Source: a virus
Length of the DNA: 64,000 nucleotides
Virus record (IMG/VR): IMGVR_UViG_3300021960_000060
Location: 1-64,000 of that record
Direction: 5' to 3' (one strand)
Of the stretch, positions 49,656 through 56,494 are shown piece by piece. The number at the start of each line of letters is the position of its first letter. Positions within the stretch are counted from its first letter, which is position 1. The notes beneath the pieces were generated by a model. That model was not told the DNA's origin. It saw nothing but the letters and a program-made list of their open reading frames with translations, and searched no databases. Made by a program: the position numbers and the translations under genes.

Positions 49656-49663
49656 GACTCCTT
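49637..49663 (-). terminator. Intrinsic terminator
   Basis: Minus strand AAGGAGTCT-TGAC-AGACTCCTT followed by TTTTT, a 9-bp perfect stem, seven bases past the stop at 49670. Confidence 0.9.
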
Positions 49664-49669
49664 ATGACA

Positions 49670-49819
49670 CTATTCAGATTGTCTTGCTTTTTGAACTAGA
49701 TATTCTGCAAAATCTTCCATTTTATCAGGATGTATTGCCCTAATATCATACTCTTCTACCGCAATCTTCATAGAATCAATTTCATTTTGATTCAATTCTT
49801 TATTTTTTGATAGAGTCAT
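49670..49819 (-). CDS. 49-residue small protein
   Basis: MTLSKNKELNQNEIDSMKIA, VEEYDIRAIHPDKMEDFAEY and LVQKARQSE. All-helical. A GGAG ribosome-binding site sits eight bases before the ATG (GGAGATTGCCAATG). It is the last gene before a terminator. A Leu/Ala-rich PDKMEDFAEYLVQKA helix may be a binding helix. Not recognised. Confidence 0.65.
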   Translation of the reverse strand: MTLSKNKELNQNEIDSMKIAVEEYDIRAIHPDKMEDFAEYLVQKARQSE

Positions 49820-49878
49820 TGGCAATCTCCTTATATGTGTGAACATCCTAACATGAATGTTTCACATTATCTATAACC

Positions 49879-50046
49879 TTAAGATTCTCTTTCGCTTTTT
49901 TTTACAGAAGTTAATGGTTCGATTGATTCCATCTCCCACCAAATATCTTCAAAACTAGCATCATCATTATACTCAGAGTAAGAATTAACAACACCTTCTG
50001 ATTTCCAGAAACTATCCCAATCCTTTTGAGTTGCAGAACTAATCAT
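49879..50046 (-). CDS. 55-residue acidic small protein
   Basis: MISSATQKDWDSFWKSEGVV, NSYSEYNDDASFEDIWWEME and SIEPLTSVKKSERES. Acidic and tryptophan-rich (four Trp). The start overlaps the end of the preceding gene by eight bases. It is likely cotranscribed with the 50-residue basic gene upstream, with which its charge is complementary. No family recognised. Confidence 0.65.
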   Translation of the reverse strand: MISSATQKDWDSFWKSEGVVNSYSEYNDDASFEDIWWEMESIEPLTSVKKSERES

Positions 50047-50191
50047 TTTGTGCTTCCTTTTTTCTCAATTTCTCATCTGCCTTGATGCGTTTCTTCACCA
50101 GTTTAGCAAATCTCACATCTTCAGCAGTATACCAGTCGGGATGCTTTTTTGCACGTTTGATAATTTTCTTTGCTGCTTTTTTGTCCTCCAT
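50039..50191 (-). CDS. 50-residue very basic conserved protein
   Basis: MEDKKAAKKIIKRAKKHPDW then YTAEDVRFAKLVKKRIKADE and KLRKKEAQND. The phrase MEDKKAAKKIIKRAKK.P.WY...DV.YAK.VKK is one I remember in many cyanophages. A long basic helix suggests binding to nucleic acid or to acidic proteins. A late box AATAAATA lies 25 bases upstream. Confidence 0.78.
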   Translation of the reverse strand: MEDKKAAKKIIKRAKKHPDWYTAEDVRFAKLVKKRIKADEKLRKKEAQND

Positions 50192-50215
50192 AGCACACAC
50201 TTTAACTGTATATAC

Positions 50216-50223
50216 TATTTATT
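50216..50223 (-). promoter_or_regulatory. Late promoter AATAAATA
   Basis: Minus strand AAAATAAATAGTAT, between the ferredoxin stop (50227) and the ATG at 50191. Confidence 0.6.
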
Positions 50224-50226
50224 TTA

Positions 50227-50517
50227 CTAAAGTTCCTCTTCTTTCTCAGTCTCTACCACACAATCACTGGTTGGATAAGATACACACAGCAATGCAAATC
50301 CTGCTTCAATCTGATCATCATCCAAGAAAGATTGATCGCTTTGATCTACAGTACCACTCACAATCTTACCAGCACAGGAAGAACATGCACCTGCACGACA
50401 AGAATATGGAAGATCAATACCAGCTTCTTCTGCGGCATCTAAGATGTATGTATCATCAGGACAATCAATAATAGTTTCAATGCCGTCAGATGATTTAAGT
50501 TTGACAGAGTAATTCAT
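50227..50517 (-). CDS. petF: Plant-type [2Fe-2S] ferredoxin
   Basis: A 96-residue ferredoxin with ligands C40, C45, C48 and C78 in [19 protein letters not shown] and [13 protein letters not shown], the exact spacing of photosynthetic ferredoxins. Residues at the acidic surface (DDD near 67, EKEEEL end) are kept. In cyanobacteria this protein receives electrons from photosystem I and supplies NADP reductase, bilin reductases and ribonucleotide metabolism; cyanophage copies probably keep redox supply going during infection. An early TTGACA-17-TATAAT promoter precedes it by 25 bp, so expression is likely early. Confidence 0.95.
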   Translation of the reverse strand: MNYSVKLKSSDGIETIIDCPDDTYILDAAEEAGIDLPYSCRAGACSSCAGKIVSGTVDQSDQSFLDDDQIEAGFALLCVSYPTSDCVVETEKEEEL

Positions 50518-50526
50518 GTACTTTTT

Positions 50527-50727
50527 TTAACTTTCATGGATATTATATATTACAGGATGAATATTGTCAATTTTATTTGAAAAATCTTGAAATGCATTTA
50601 TTATTTCAGAGTTTTGTTTTTCTAAATTTTTGACACGTAATTTAAGACTCTTAATTTCATCAAAAATACTATCATCTGTTAAAGGTTTTTTTGAAGGAGA
50701 AAAAAATATTTTAATCCAGTTTAACAT
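50527..50727 (-). CDS. 66-residue coiled-coil protein
   Basis: MLNWIKIFFSPSKKPLTDDS, IFDEIKSLKLRVKNLEKQNS and EIINAFQDFSNKIDNIHPVI. A short hydrophobic start is followed by a coiled coil (residues 20-55), as in small membrane-attached assembly proteins. Ends nine bases before the ferredoxin ATG but has that gene's promoter inside its last codons. No family recognised. Confidence 0.65.
   Translation of the reverse strand: MLNWIKIFFSPSKKPLTDDSIFDEIKSLKLRVKNLEKQNSEIINAFQDFSNKIDNIHPVIYNIHES
50542..50570 (-). promoter_or_regulatory. Host-like promoter TTGACA-17-TATAAT for ferredoxin
   Basis: Minus strand TTGACA (50565-50570) and TATAAT (50542-50547), 17 bp apart: an exact match to the sigma-70 consensus, 25 bp before the petF ATG. 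Confidence 0.88.
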
Positions 50728-50749
50728 ATAATTGAAGATAAATTATATG

Positions 50750-50863
50750 TTATCTATCCTTAATATCTTTTTTCTCATGAAGTTTTTTAATTGCTTCAAT
50801 AACTTCAGGAGTTTCTTCCCATTCCCAACTATTTCCTTTAGTATCTAAAACTTTTTTCTTCAT
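50750..50863 (-). CDS. 37-residue small protein
   Basis: MKKKVLDTKGNSWEWEETPE and VIEAIKKLHEKKDIKDR. The ATG overlaps the stop of the SET-domain gene as ATGA. Trp/Glu-rich strand then a basic helix. Likely translated by coupling to the SET gene. Function unknown. Confidence 0.55.
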   Translation of the reverse strand: MKKKVLDTKGNSWEWEETPEVIEAIKKLHEKKDIKDR

Positions 50864-51246
50864 TGATCTTCCTCGAATGAAATACTTGGATTATAACAAG
50901 AGAATAATTCATCACCACATTTAATATCTCTTGTTGCATAATAATTTTGAGTCATATTAACACCATCAACATACCATTCAACATTAGGTTCTGGAGAATG
51001 ATTAAACAGTGATCCAACACCCAATCCAATAAAACAATTATCTTTTAAGTTTGCAAGGTATCTTCCTATTCTTTCAGAACTTGGATTAACATCCTCTCCA
51101 TTTACAATAATAATAGGACACTCTTCAATGAGATCATACTTTGCAATATCATCATTAGCAAAAACTCCCCATCCTTGAATAGGAGATCTTTTAACCTGTA
51201 CTTTTGAATTGCGAAATAATTCAGTTTTATATACTGTTGGATTCAT
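50860..51246 (-). CDS. SET-domain protein (putative lysine methyltransferase)
   Basis: A 128-residue minimal SET domain. GWGVFA (25-30) is the N-terminal AdoMet-binding GxG element, SLFNHSPEPNVEW (79-91) holds the NHS..PN core and GDELFSCY (111-118) the E-x-x-x-x-Y catalytic tyrosine region. The post-SET cysteine cluster is absent, as in other short bacterial and viral SET proteins. Family members methylate lysines on proteins (histones, ribosomal proteins, viral or host factors) using S-adenosylmethionine. In a phage the likely substrate is a host or phage protein. A promoter-like TTGACA-17-TATCTT pair lies about 80 bp upstream. Confidence 0.88.
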   Translation of the reverse strand: MNPTVYKTELFRNSKVQVKRSPIQGWGVFANDDIAKYDLIEECPIIIVNGEDVNPSSERIGRYLANLKDNCFIGLGVGSLFNHSPEPNVEWYVDGVNMTQNYYATRDIKCGDELFSCYNPSISFEEDQ

Positions 51247-51388
51247 TTGTTATTTGTCTTTCTAGTTCATATTTAATTGGATTTAAATGATTGTAGATAT
51301 AATTTTTCCACTCATTATCTTCTAATAAGATAACAATATTTTCAATTTGTGTCAAGGCCTTGATTAACTTTTCCTTTTCAGTTTTCAT
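51227..51388 (-). CDS. 53-residue helical small protein
   Basis: MKTEKEKLIKALTQIENIVI, LLEDNEWKNYIYNHLNPIKY and ELERQITNESNSI. The end overlaps the SET gene start by 20 bases. The peptide is helical and amphipathic. It overlaps the upstream 55-residue gene by 11 bases, so the three are translated in a chain. Confidence 0.58.
   Translation of the reverse strand: MKTEKEKLIKALTQIENIVILLEDNEWKNYIYNHLNPIKYELERQITNESNSI
51327..51355 (-). promoter_or_regulatory. Possible promoter TTGACA-17-TATCTT
   Basis: Minus strand TTGACA (51350-51355) and TATCTT (51327-51332), 17 bp apart, inside the 53-residue gene and 80 bp before the SET gene. The -10 box is weak. Confidence 0.4.
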
Positions 51389-51545
51389 CTTTTTTGTAAA
51401 CTTTCTGAATTGCTAAAAGTGTATCATAAGGAATCCATGTAGGATTCTCTTTGTCAAATTGAACTTGAACCTCAGTAATTACTTCTTCAAGAACTTTACT
51501 ATAAGTTTTTCTCGTGTTTTTAACTGGTGCTAAAGGATTAATCAT
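51378..51545 (-). CDS. 55-residue small protein
   Basis: MINPLAPVKNTRKTYSKVLE, EVITEVQVQFDKENPTWIPY and DTLLAIQKVYKKDEN. Starts one base after the upstream TGA region and overlaps the next gene by 11 bases. Helix-strand-helix pattern. I recognise the NPLAPV.N.RKTYSKVLEEV opening only vaguely from cyanophages. Confidence 0.62.
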   Translation of the reverse strand: MINPLAPVKNTRKTYSKVLEEVITEVQVQFDKENPTWIPYDTLLAIQKVYKKDEN

Positions 51546-51546
51546 T

Positions 51547-51741
51547 TTATTCAAAAATAGGAAAAATACTTTGTCTCATCTTTTTAAGATGATTCGGATC
51601 ATTACCATAGTAACCCATATTCATATAAATGCAATCAACATAACGCAAATCTTCGCGGTTTACATCATAGGTAAATCTGTCACAGTACTCAAGGATTTCA
51701 TACGGAACCTTTACCTGTATGTGATCATAATCAATAATCAT
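51547..51741 (-). CDS. 64-residue small protein
   Basis: MIIDYDHIQVKVPYEILEYC, DRFTYDVNREDLRYVDCIYM and NMGYYGNDPNHLKKMRQSIF. Acidic, aromatic, mostly beta then helix. It overlaps the stop of the preceding gene as ATGA and leads directly into the 55-residue gene. Function unknown. Confidence 0.65.
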   Translation of the reverse strand: MIIDYDHIQVKVPYEILEYCDRFTYDVNREDLRYVDCIYMNMGYYGNDPNHLKKMRQSIFPIFE

Positions 51742-51938
51742 TTACTCCATCGTAAAGTTTTAAGGTGTTTGAGGACTTCTTCACGAACATCCATCAATTC
51801 GTTATAACATTTTTGATTACGAGCACATTCACGAAGAGATGCATCTGGTTTATGTACTGACTCAATAAAGATGTCAAGACCACGATTCCATTTGTCTTGT
51901 TTACTTTCGCAATTATCTATACTGTTTTGGTCTTTCAT
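51738..51938 (-). CDS. 66-residue small helical protein
   Basis: MKDQNSIDNCESKQDKWNRG then LDIFIESVHKPDASLRECAR and VREEVLKHLKTLRWSK. The ATG is inside GGGAGGTTATCAAATGA: a strong ribosome-binding site and ATGA overlap with the preceding gene decide this start. Three cysteines. No known family. Confidence 0.66.
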   Translation of the reverse strand: MKDQNSIDNCESKQDKWNRGLDIFIESVHKPDASLRECARNQKCYNELMDVREEVLKHLKTLRWSK

Positions 51939-52129
51939 TTGATAACCTCCCAATGATCATCGGATGATTCATTCATCCAAAAAAAGTATTTACCACTGAT
52001 CGATGCAAGGAAAACTTTACCATCTTGTCGTTTTTCAATACGACAGGAATGTAATAGATCCATTTGATTGGCAAAACGATTTTTTGCCTTAGAGCTCTTT
52101 GGTTTTACACAAAGGAATTCAGTCTTCAT
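51935..52129 (-). CDS. 64-residue basic small protein
   Basis: MKTEFLCVKPKSSKAKNRFA then NQMDLLHSCRIEKRQDGKVF and KYFFWMNESSDDHWEVIK. Basic first half and beta-rich second half; the pattern F....L...LHSC.IE.R..G..FL.SISGKYF.W may be a small nucleic-acid-binding fold. It is the first gene of the leftward unit and sits 25 bp below a consensus promoter. Confidence 0.7.
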   Translation of the reverse strand: MKTEFLCVKPKSSKAKNRFANQMDLLHSCRIEKRQDGKVFLASISGKYFFWMNESSDDHWEVIK

Positions 52130-52153
52130 ACTTTGATTAACCTCAACAAAGGT

Positions 52154-52182
52154 ATTCTATAGGAGTTTGGTAATGTTGTCAA
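52154..52182 (-). promoter_or_regulatory. Host-like promoter TTGACA-17-TAGAAT
   Basis: Minus strand TTGACA (52177-52182) and TAGAAT (52154-52159), 17 bp apart, 25 bp before the ATG at 52129. Confidence 0.8.
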
Positions 52183-52195
52183 GTGGTCGTGTGAT

Positions 52196-52256
52196 AAGGA
52201 TACTCTATGTAAGACTGTTTAATGCCTCTCTAAGGGCATTCAGTCTTATTATCCTT
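52196..52256. repeat. 61-bp three-step inverted repeat
   Basis: AAGGATA / TAAGACTG / AATGCC on the left arm pair with GGCATT / CAGTCTTA / TATCCTT on the right arm around the loop TCTCTAAG, with small bulges. It lies upstream of both divergent promoters, so neither is expected to transcribe it. Confidence 0.7.
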
Positions 52257-52375
52257 AGGATTGCTTTTGATCTAGTAATAGGAGTGCTACAGTCGATTTA
52301 AAGCGCGTTTGTCTGTATAGTATAGGGCAATATGAACCAACTTTAGTCTATGGTGTGCAGTAATTAAACTGTCTA

Positions 52376-52404
52376 TTGACATCTTGACTGTATCTTGTTA
52401 GTAT
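52376..52404 (+). promoter_or_regulatory. Rightward promoter TTGACA-17-TAGTAT
   Basis: TTGACA (52376-52381) and TAGTAT (52399-52404) are 17 bp apart, 25 bp before the ATG at 52429. Confidence 0.8.
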
Positions 52405-52428
52405 TTAAAATATCTATACCATATAATA

Positions 52429-53163
52429 ATGATCACTGTATATTGGTCTCCTTGGTATGCAGATAAGAAGACATATGATGAAAACTATCTAACACACTAT
52501 GGATTAGATAATGTTTATGTTGATCTTCTGGTGCATAAAGATCAATCAAATGCTAGAGATAACTTCTTTAATTGCTATGCATTCAAAGGTGCAATGAAGA
52601 ATATGTATTGTCTCAGGAACCCTTACTCTGTCGATCTTCGATATGAGAATGGTAAATGTATTTCTAATGCACCACCAAAAGCAATTTATGATCTTGCAAT
52701 GACATCACAAGTCAAAGCTCCTTCAATGCAGGATGCACTAACGATTAACTATGGTGTCAGTTGGATATTCTTTGCTGATAAACCTCTACACATACAAACA
52801 ATGCACCCATATATGCATGGGACAGAGGCAAGTAAGACATCATTTTATGTCCCTGGATCTTTTGACATTTCTAAATGGTTTCGACCAGTTGAAACTGCAT
52901 GTCAGTTATTTCCTGGTGAGAATACATTTAAGTCTGATGAAGGTGATCCACTAATCTATGCAAACTTCCTGACTGATGAGAAGATTCAATTCAAGAAGTT
53001 TTATCTAACTCAAGACATCATTGATCATTCAATGAGTTGTATGAAACTCAAATACTTCAAGTCATTTAAGGCACTAAATTACTTGTATAAGATATTTGTT
53101 CAGAGTAAACTGAGAAATAAAATCCTGACTGATATCAAGAAAAATGTTATTGAGGATGAATGA
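52429..53163 (+). CDS. Unknown protein A of a paralogous pair (244 residues)
   Basis: MITVYWSPWYADKKTYDENY begins a soluble protein with no motif I can name. Its middle (INYGVSWIFFADKPLHIQTM, FYVPGSFDISKWFRPVETAC) and end (DEGDPLIYANFLTDEKIQFK) align in order and character with the next gene's PWIMQCNKPTKFVFVESHYS, APGIIDFKYQKATNIHLIVD and YGTPLMTLFPMTEEKINFDC, so the two are diverged paralogues. They are the only plus-strand genes here and converge on a carbamoyltransferase. A role in sugar or fibre modification is a guess from that context. Confidence 0.7.
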   Translation: MITVYWSPWYADKKTYDENYLTHYGLDNVYVDLLVHKDQSNARDNFFNCYAFKGAMKNMYCLRNPYSVDLRYENGKCISNAPPKAIYDLAMTSQVKAPSMQDALTINYGVSWIFFADKPLHIQTMHPYMHGTEASKTSFYVPGSFDISKWFRPVETACQLFPGENTFKSDEGDPLIYANFLTDEKIQFKKFYLTQDIIDHSMSCMKLKYFKSFKALNYLYKIFVQSKLRNKILTDIKKNVIEDE

Positions 53164-53888
53164 TGTTTAAGAAACCACTCAAGTTGACTGCATATACTTG
53201 GGAGAGTGATATATTTACAAATGATAAACCAACATTTAATAAGACTGATCAGACTGATTGGATGAGATTATTGCCACCAAGTTATGATGCGTTTGATCAA
53301 CCATCAAACAGTTACTTTGAGATGGCAACTGCCAAGAATTGTCCTGGCATTAAGAACTTTATTGGTGGTGGAATTAAGTTTCGCATGTGGGCACATTTAC
53401 ATGCAAGAGTTCATCCAAATGGATATGTAGAGGAACTTCCTGGATCTTTTAAGGGCAATAACCCAGCACCATTGTTTGCTCAACATCCAAAGGCTCAGTA
53501 TGAACACATCTATCAGAGGAATAAAACATCATTCAAGTTAAACAATCCTTGGATCATGCAGTGCAACAAACCAACAAAGTTTGTGTTCGTTGAATCTCAT
53601 TATTCTACAAATCATTTAAGGGAGAATAATGTCAGCATTGCTCCAGGTATTATTGACTTTAAATACCAGAAAGCAACAAACATTCATCTGATTGTTGATG
53701 TAAAGAAAGAACCATATGAATTGATTATCCCATATGGCACTCCATTGATGACACTATTTCCTATGACTGAGGAGAAGATTAACTTTGATTGTGAATTAGT
53801 GTCGAAGGATGAATATGAAAAAATCAATATTACATTCCCAAGATGTCCAATGAGAAAATACTATCAGTTAATTAAGAACCTTAGCTAG
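53160..53888 (+). CDS. Unknown protein B of a paralogous pair (242 residues)
   Basis: MMFKKPLKLTAYTWESDIFT is followed by WMRLLPPSYDAFDQPSNSYF and CPGIKNFIGGGIKFRMWAHL. The ATG overlaps the stop of protein A (ATGATG), so they are coupled. The core strand-rich region with IPYGTPLMTLFPMTEEKINF resembles a jelly-roll or cupin-like barrel but no metal motif is clear. The 3' end overlaps the convergent carbamoyltransferase gene by 21 bp with no terminator between, so the two transcripts would collide. Confidence 0.7.
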   Translation: MMFKKPLKLTAYTWESDIFTNDKPTFNKTDQTDWMRLLPPSYDAFDQPSNSYFEMATAKNCPGIKNFIGGGIKFRMWAHLHARVHPNGYVEELPGSFKGNNPAPLFAQHPKAQYEHIYQRNKTSFKLNNPWIMQCNKPTKFVFVESHYSTNHLRENNVSIAPGIIDFKYQKATNIHLIVDVKKEPYELIIPYGTPLMTLFPMTEEKINFDCELVSKDEYEKINITFPRCPMRKYYQLIKNLS

Positions 53889-55547
53889 TTTCTGAATCTC
53901 TGGCAGATACATATACTCTATTTCACTTTTGCGAAGTGTAATAAGTGCATCTTCAATAGTTTCTACCAGAGGATCGCCACCTAGATTAAAACTCGTATTG
54001 AATAAAATAGGAACGTCACTGAGTTTTTCAAACTCTGAGATTAAATTATAGTAGTGTTCATTCTGTTCTTTTGTGACAGTCTGAATCCTACATGTATTGT
54101 CTACATGAATGACTGATGGGATAATATCTACAACACCCTCTTTTGCTTCAACTGCATACATCATATTGGGTGATTCATCCATAGATGCAAGATCAAACCA
54201 GTCATGAACTTTTTCTTTTAGAATAGAACATGCAAATGGCCTGAACCATTCACGATGTTTGACCTGGTTTACAATATCTTTTCCATCTTTGATTGTAGGA
54301 TCAAATAGAATAGATCTGTTGCCTAGTGCTCTTGGACCTCCTTCAGATCTACCTTGGAAGATAGTTACAATGTTTCCATCTCTGATGAGTTTGGCAACAT
54401 CTTCATAGGAAGTATCAACAACGTTAACATCATTAAGATCTCTTAGATAAGTATCTGGATCATATTGTGGACCATAATAAACTACGGACTGTGGTTCTGG
54501 GATTCTCTCAGTTGTATGAGCATAGTGATACTTTGCTGCACCAATAGATGTACCACCATCATGAGAGATTGGTTCGCAGTATATGTTGAGGTCTGGGAAT
54601 TCTTTTGCATACTTATAGTTTGCTACACAATTCAAACCATATCCACCACAGATGACAATATTTGTCTCTCCTGTCATTTCATGAGCCTTACGAATCAATT
54701 CAACCATACGATCTGAAGTTTCTTCCTGAACTTTGTAGGCAAGATCTTTTTGAATGTCAGTATATTCACCTTGAGTCTGCAACTTATAATCATCATGAAT
54801 AATTTTATATCTAGCAACATTGATTGATGCTGCATTTGGATACGTTGGAACAATCAGATTTCTGTTACCCCATCCATCAACAAAGAAATCAGGTAGATCA
54901 TCATTTGGTTTTCCATATGGGGCAAGACCCATGAGTTTTCCTGCTTCAATAGCTTTAAATCCACAGTGCTGTGTGACTGCCTCATACATTTTTGTGAGTC
55001 CAGGATATTCTGTTAGATGTATATCTGGTTCTATCTCAGTATATCCTATGGATACTTTCGTTCCAATGTGTTTATATACAGTGTCAAAATAAGTTGGGTT
55101 ATGTACTCTAATGATAGATTCAAATTCATAGCAGGGTTCTTGAATGTCTCCAATCTTTAGAAAACTACCTGCTCCATCAGCAATTACGCAAACAGCAGTT
55201 TCAAATCCAGAATTGTAATATCCACATGCAGCATGCATTTCATGATGAATTTGATCAATATAATGTGTTTTAAACTTAAACTTTTTCTTTGCTAATTTTC
55301 TAACCCAACCTTCGTAAACACTTTCACCACTCCATTCAAAAATTGGTCCTTCTCTATGAGTGTGGCATATTATTAATTCATCGATATAATCAACATAATC
55401 AAATACTTTCTGAAGTCCTAGAAGAGGATCTCCATCCCATTTATTTCTAGATAATCTCTCCTCTTCAAGATAGAAAACTACCTCACCATCAACTAAAAGT
55501 GTGGTACTACCATTATGACCGCGAGCAATAGAAACAATAACTGACAT
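53868..55547 (-). CDS. NodU/CmcH-family carbamoyltransferase
   Basis: A 559-residue enzyme of the TobZ/NodU family. The N-terminal Kae1-like domain holds MSVIVSIARGHNGSTTLLVD, the metal/carbamoyladenylate HHEMHAACGYYNSGFETAVC and the ATP-loop VIADGAG; the C-terminal YrdC-like half has EGGPRALGNRSILFDP and PFACSILKEK. The family transfers a carbamoyl group from carbamoyl phosphate via carbamoyl-AMP to hydroxyls of sugars or other molecules. In phages, members have been linked to glycan decoration and to carbamoyloxymethylated cytosine in DNA (from memory). Two bases separate it from a GT9-like gene, favouring a sugar substrate. Confidence 0.92.
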   Translation of the reverse strand: MSVIVSIARGHNGSTTLLVDGEVVFYLEEERLSRNKWDGDPLLGLQKVFDYVDYIDELIICHTHREGPIFEWSGESVYEGWVRKLAKKKFKFKTHYIDQIHHEMHAACGYYNSGFETAVCVIADGAGSFLKIGDIQEPCYEFESIIRVHNPTYFDTVYKHIGTKVSIGYTEIEPDIHLTEYPGLTKMYEAVTQHCGFKAIEAGKLMGLAPYGKPNDDLPDFFVDGWGNRNLIVPTYPNAASINVARYKIIHDDYKLQTQGEYTDIQKDLAYKVQEETSDRMVELIRKAHEMTGETNIVICGGYGLNCVANYKYAKEFPDLNIYCEPISHDGGTSIGAAKYHYAHTTERIPEPQSVVYYGPQYDPDTYLRDLNDVNVVDTSYEDVAKLIRDGNIVTIFQGRSEGGPRALGNRSILFDPTIKDGKDIVNQVKHREWFRPFACSILKEKVHDWFDLASMDESPNMMYAVEAKEGVVDIIPSVIHVDNTCRIQTVTKEQNEHYYNLISEFEKLSDVPILFNTSFNLGGDPLVETIEDALITLRKSEIEYMYLPEIQKLAKVLN

Positions 55548-55549
55548 GA

Positions 55550-56473
55550 TTATTCTCCAATTTTTTTCTTAGCATCAACTAGGATCTTATTTGTAATATC
55601 ATCCAATTCTTTTCTGGTGAAATCCATACAAGTGTCATTATATCTGTTTATCAATTCTCCATCTAATCCATCAATTCTAATTGGAGAATATTTCTTTTTA
55701 ATTACTTTCTTCTCTAAAATATTGAAATGTTTTGGATATGATATATTCTCTGCAAATGTCGATCCAAGTATAATACTTCCTGGTTTATTAAAAGCATATG
55801 CCATATGCTGTCCCACAGAATCAATACCAACAAAATAATCTGCAGCCTCTATAATTGCAGACCATTGTCTAATATTGGTCTCTACATACATATTCTCATC
55901 ATTATCAAATTTAATTTCACTGAATGTAATTAGATTATACTTCCTTCTAATCTTTTCTGAAATATAGAAGTAATCATCAGTAGATAGTGATCGACTTAAT
56001 GGATCAATTGTATGTCCACTTTTGTGAAGACTACAACTTCTACCAAAAGGTTGAATGACAATAGTCTTTTTCTTTTTATGGTAATCTTTTACATTAGAAA
56101 TTGCATCAAGTGCATTGATCTCCTCCATTTTAGAGAGAACAATCTTTGGTTTCTCTAAATCAGAATGATCATCTGTATTGTTTATTAACTTATCAAAAGA
56201 TTGTGACAGAGATTTCTTTTGATTGTAGTAACCATGTTCGCGATATGGTTCTATCGTTACCAGATCATTGGGTTTGATAATATTCTCAAACAAACCCTTA
56301 TGATTTAACTCAAAGGATAAATCTTGAAGTTCTGGATGACCGACGAAAAATTCTATTCCAGATTCCGATAGGATATAAAAATCTGGACCATGATTCTTAT
56401 AATATTTTTGTAATGCTGGTAATGCACATATTACTCTTCCTGCACCACCATTAATAACAAAAACCTTCTTCAT
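55550..56473 (-). CDS. GT9-like glycosyltransferase (heptosyltransferase family)
   Basis: A 307-residue protein with a GT-B fold. MKKVFVINGGAGRVICALPA is the glycine-rich first strand-turn (GG.GR.I.ALPAL), KTIVIQPFGRSCSLH starts the second domain and ADYFVGIDSVGQHMAYAFNK with PGSIILGST is the GT9 donor-site signature (D.F.G.DSG..H.A.A...P.I.L.G). GT9 enzymes move heptose or other sugars onto lipopolysaccharide. Here it is joined with the carbamoyltransferase in one unit and probably makes a carbamoylated glycan or sugar on a virion or host component. Confidence 0.82.
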   Translation of the reverse strand: MKKVFVINGGAGRVICALPALQKYYKNHGPDFYILSESGIEFFVGHPELQDLSFELNHKGLFENIIKPNDLVTIEPYREHGYYNQKKSLSQSFDKLINNTDDHSDLEKPKIVLSKMEEINALDAISNVKDYHKKKKTIVIQPFGRSCSLHKSGHTIDPLSRSLSTDDYFYISEKIRRKYNLITFSEIKFDNDENMYVETNIRQWSAIIEAADYFVGIDSVGQHMAYAFNKPGSIILGSTFAENISYPKHFNILEKKVIKKKYSPIRIDGLDGELINRYNDTCMDFTRKELDDITNKILVDAKKKIGE

Positions 56474-56494
56474 TCACAAAACCATAATACTGTA

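Larger units (their letters stand above)
52130..52428. other. Divergent control region
   Basis: 299 bp without genes, with a leftward promoter (52154-52182), a long stem-loop (52196-52256) and a rightward promoter (52376-52404). No tRNA fold could be formed by eye in either orientation. Confidence 0.6.

Noticed and set aside
50048-50471. Plus-strand frames opposite the basic gene and ferredoxin
   Set aside because: Antisense to ferredoxin, whose four cysteine ligands are unmistakable.
52196-52256. Possible tRNA or tRNA-like gene in the divergent region
   Set aside because: The stem steps do not give acceptor, D, anticodon and T arms of the right sizes, and there is no T-loop consensus.
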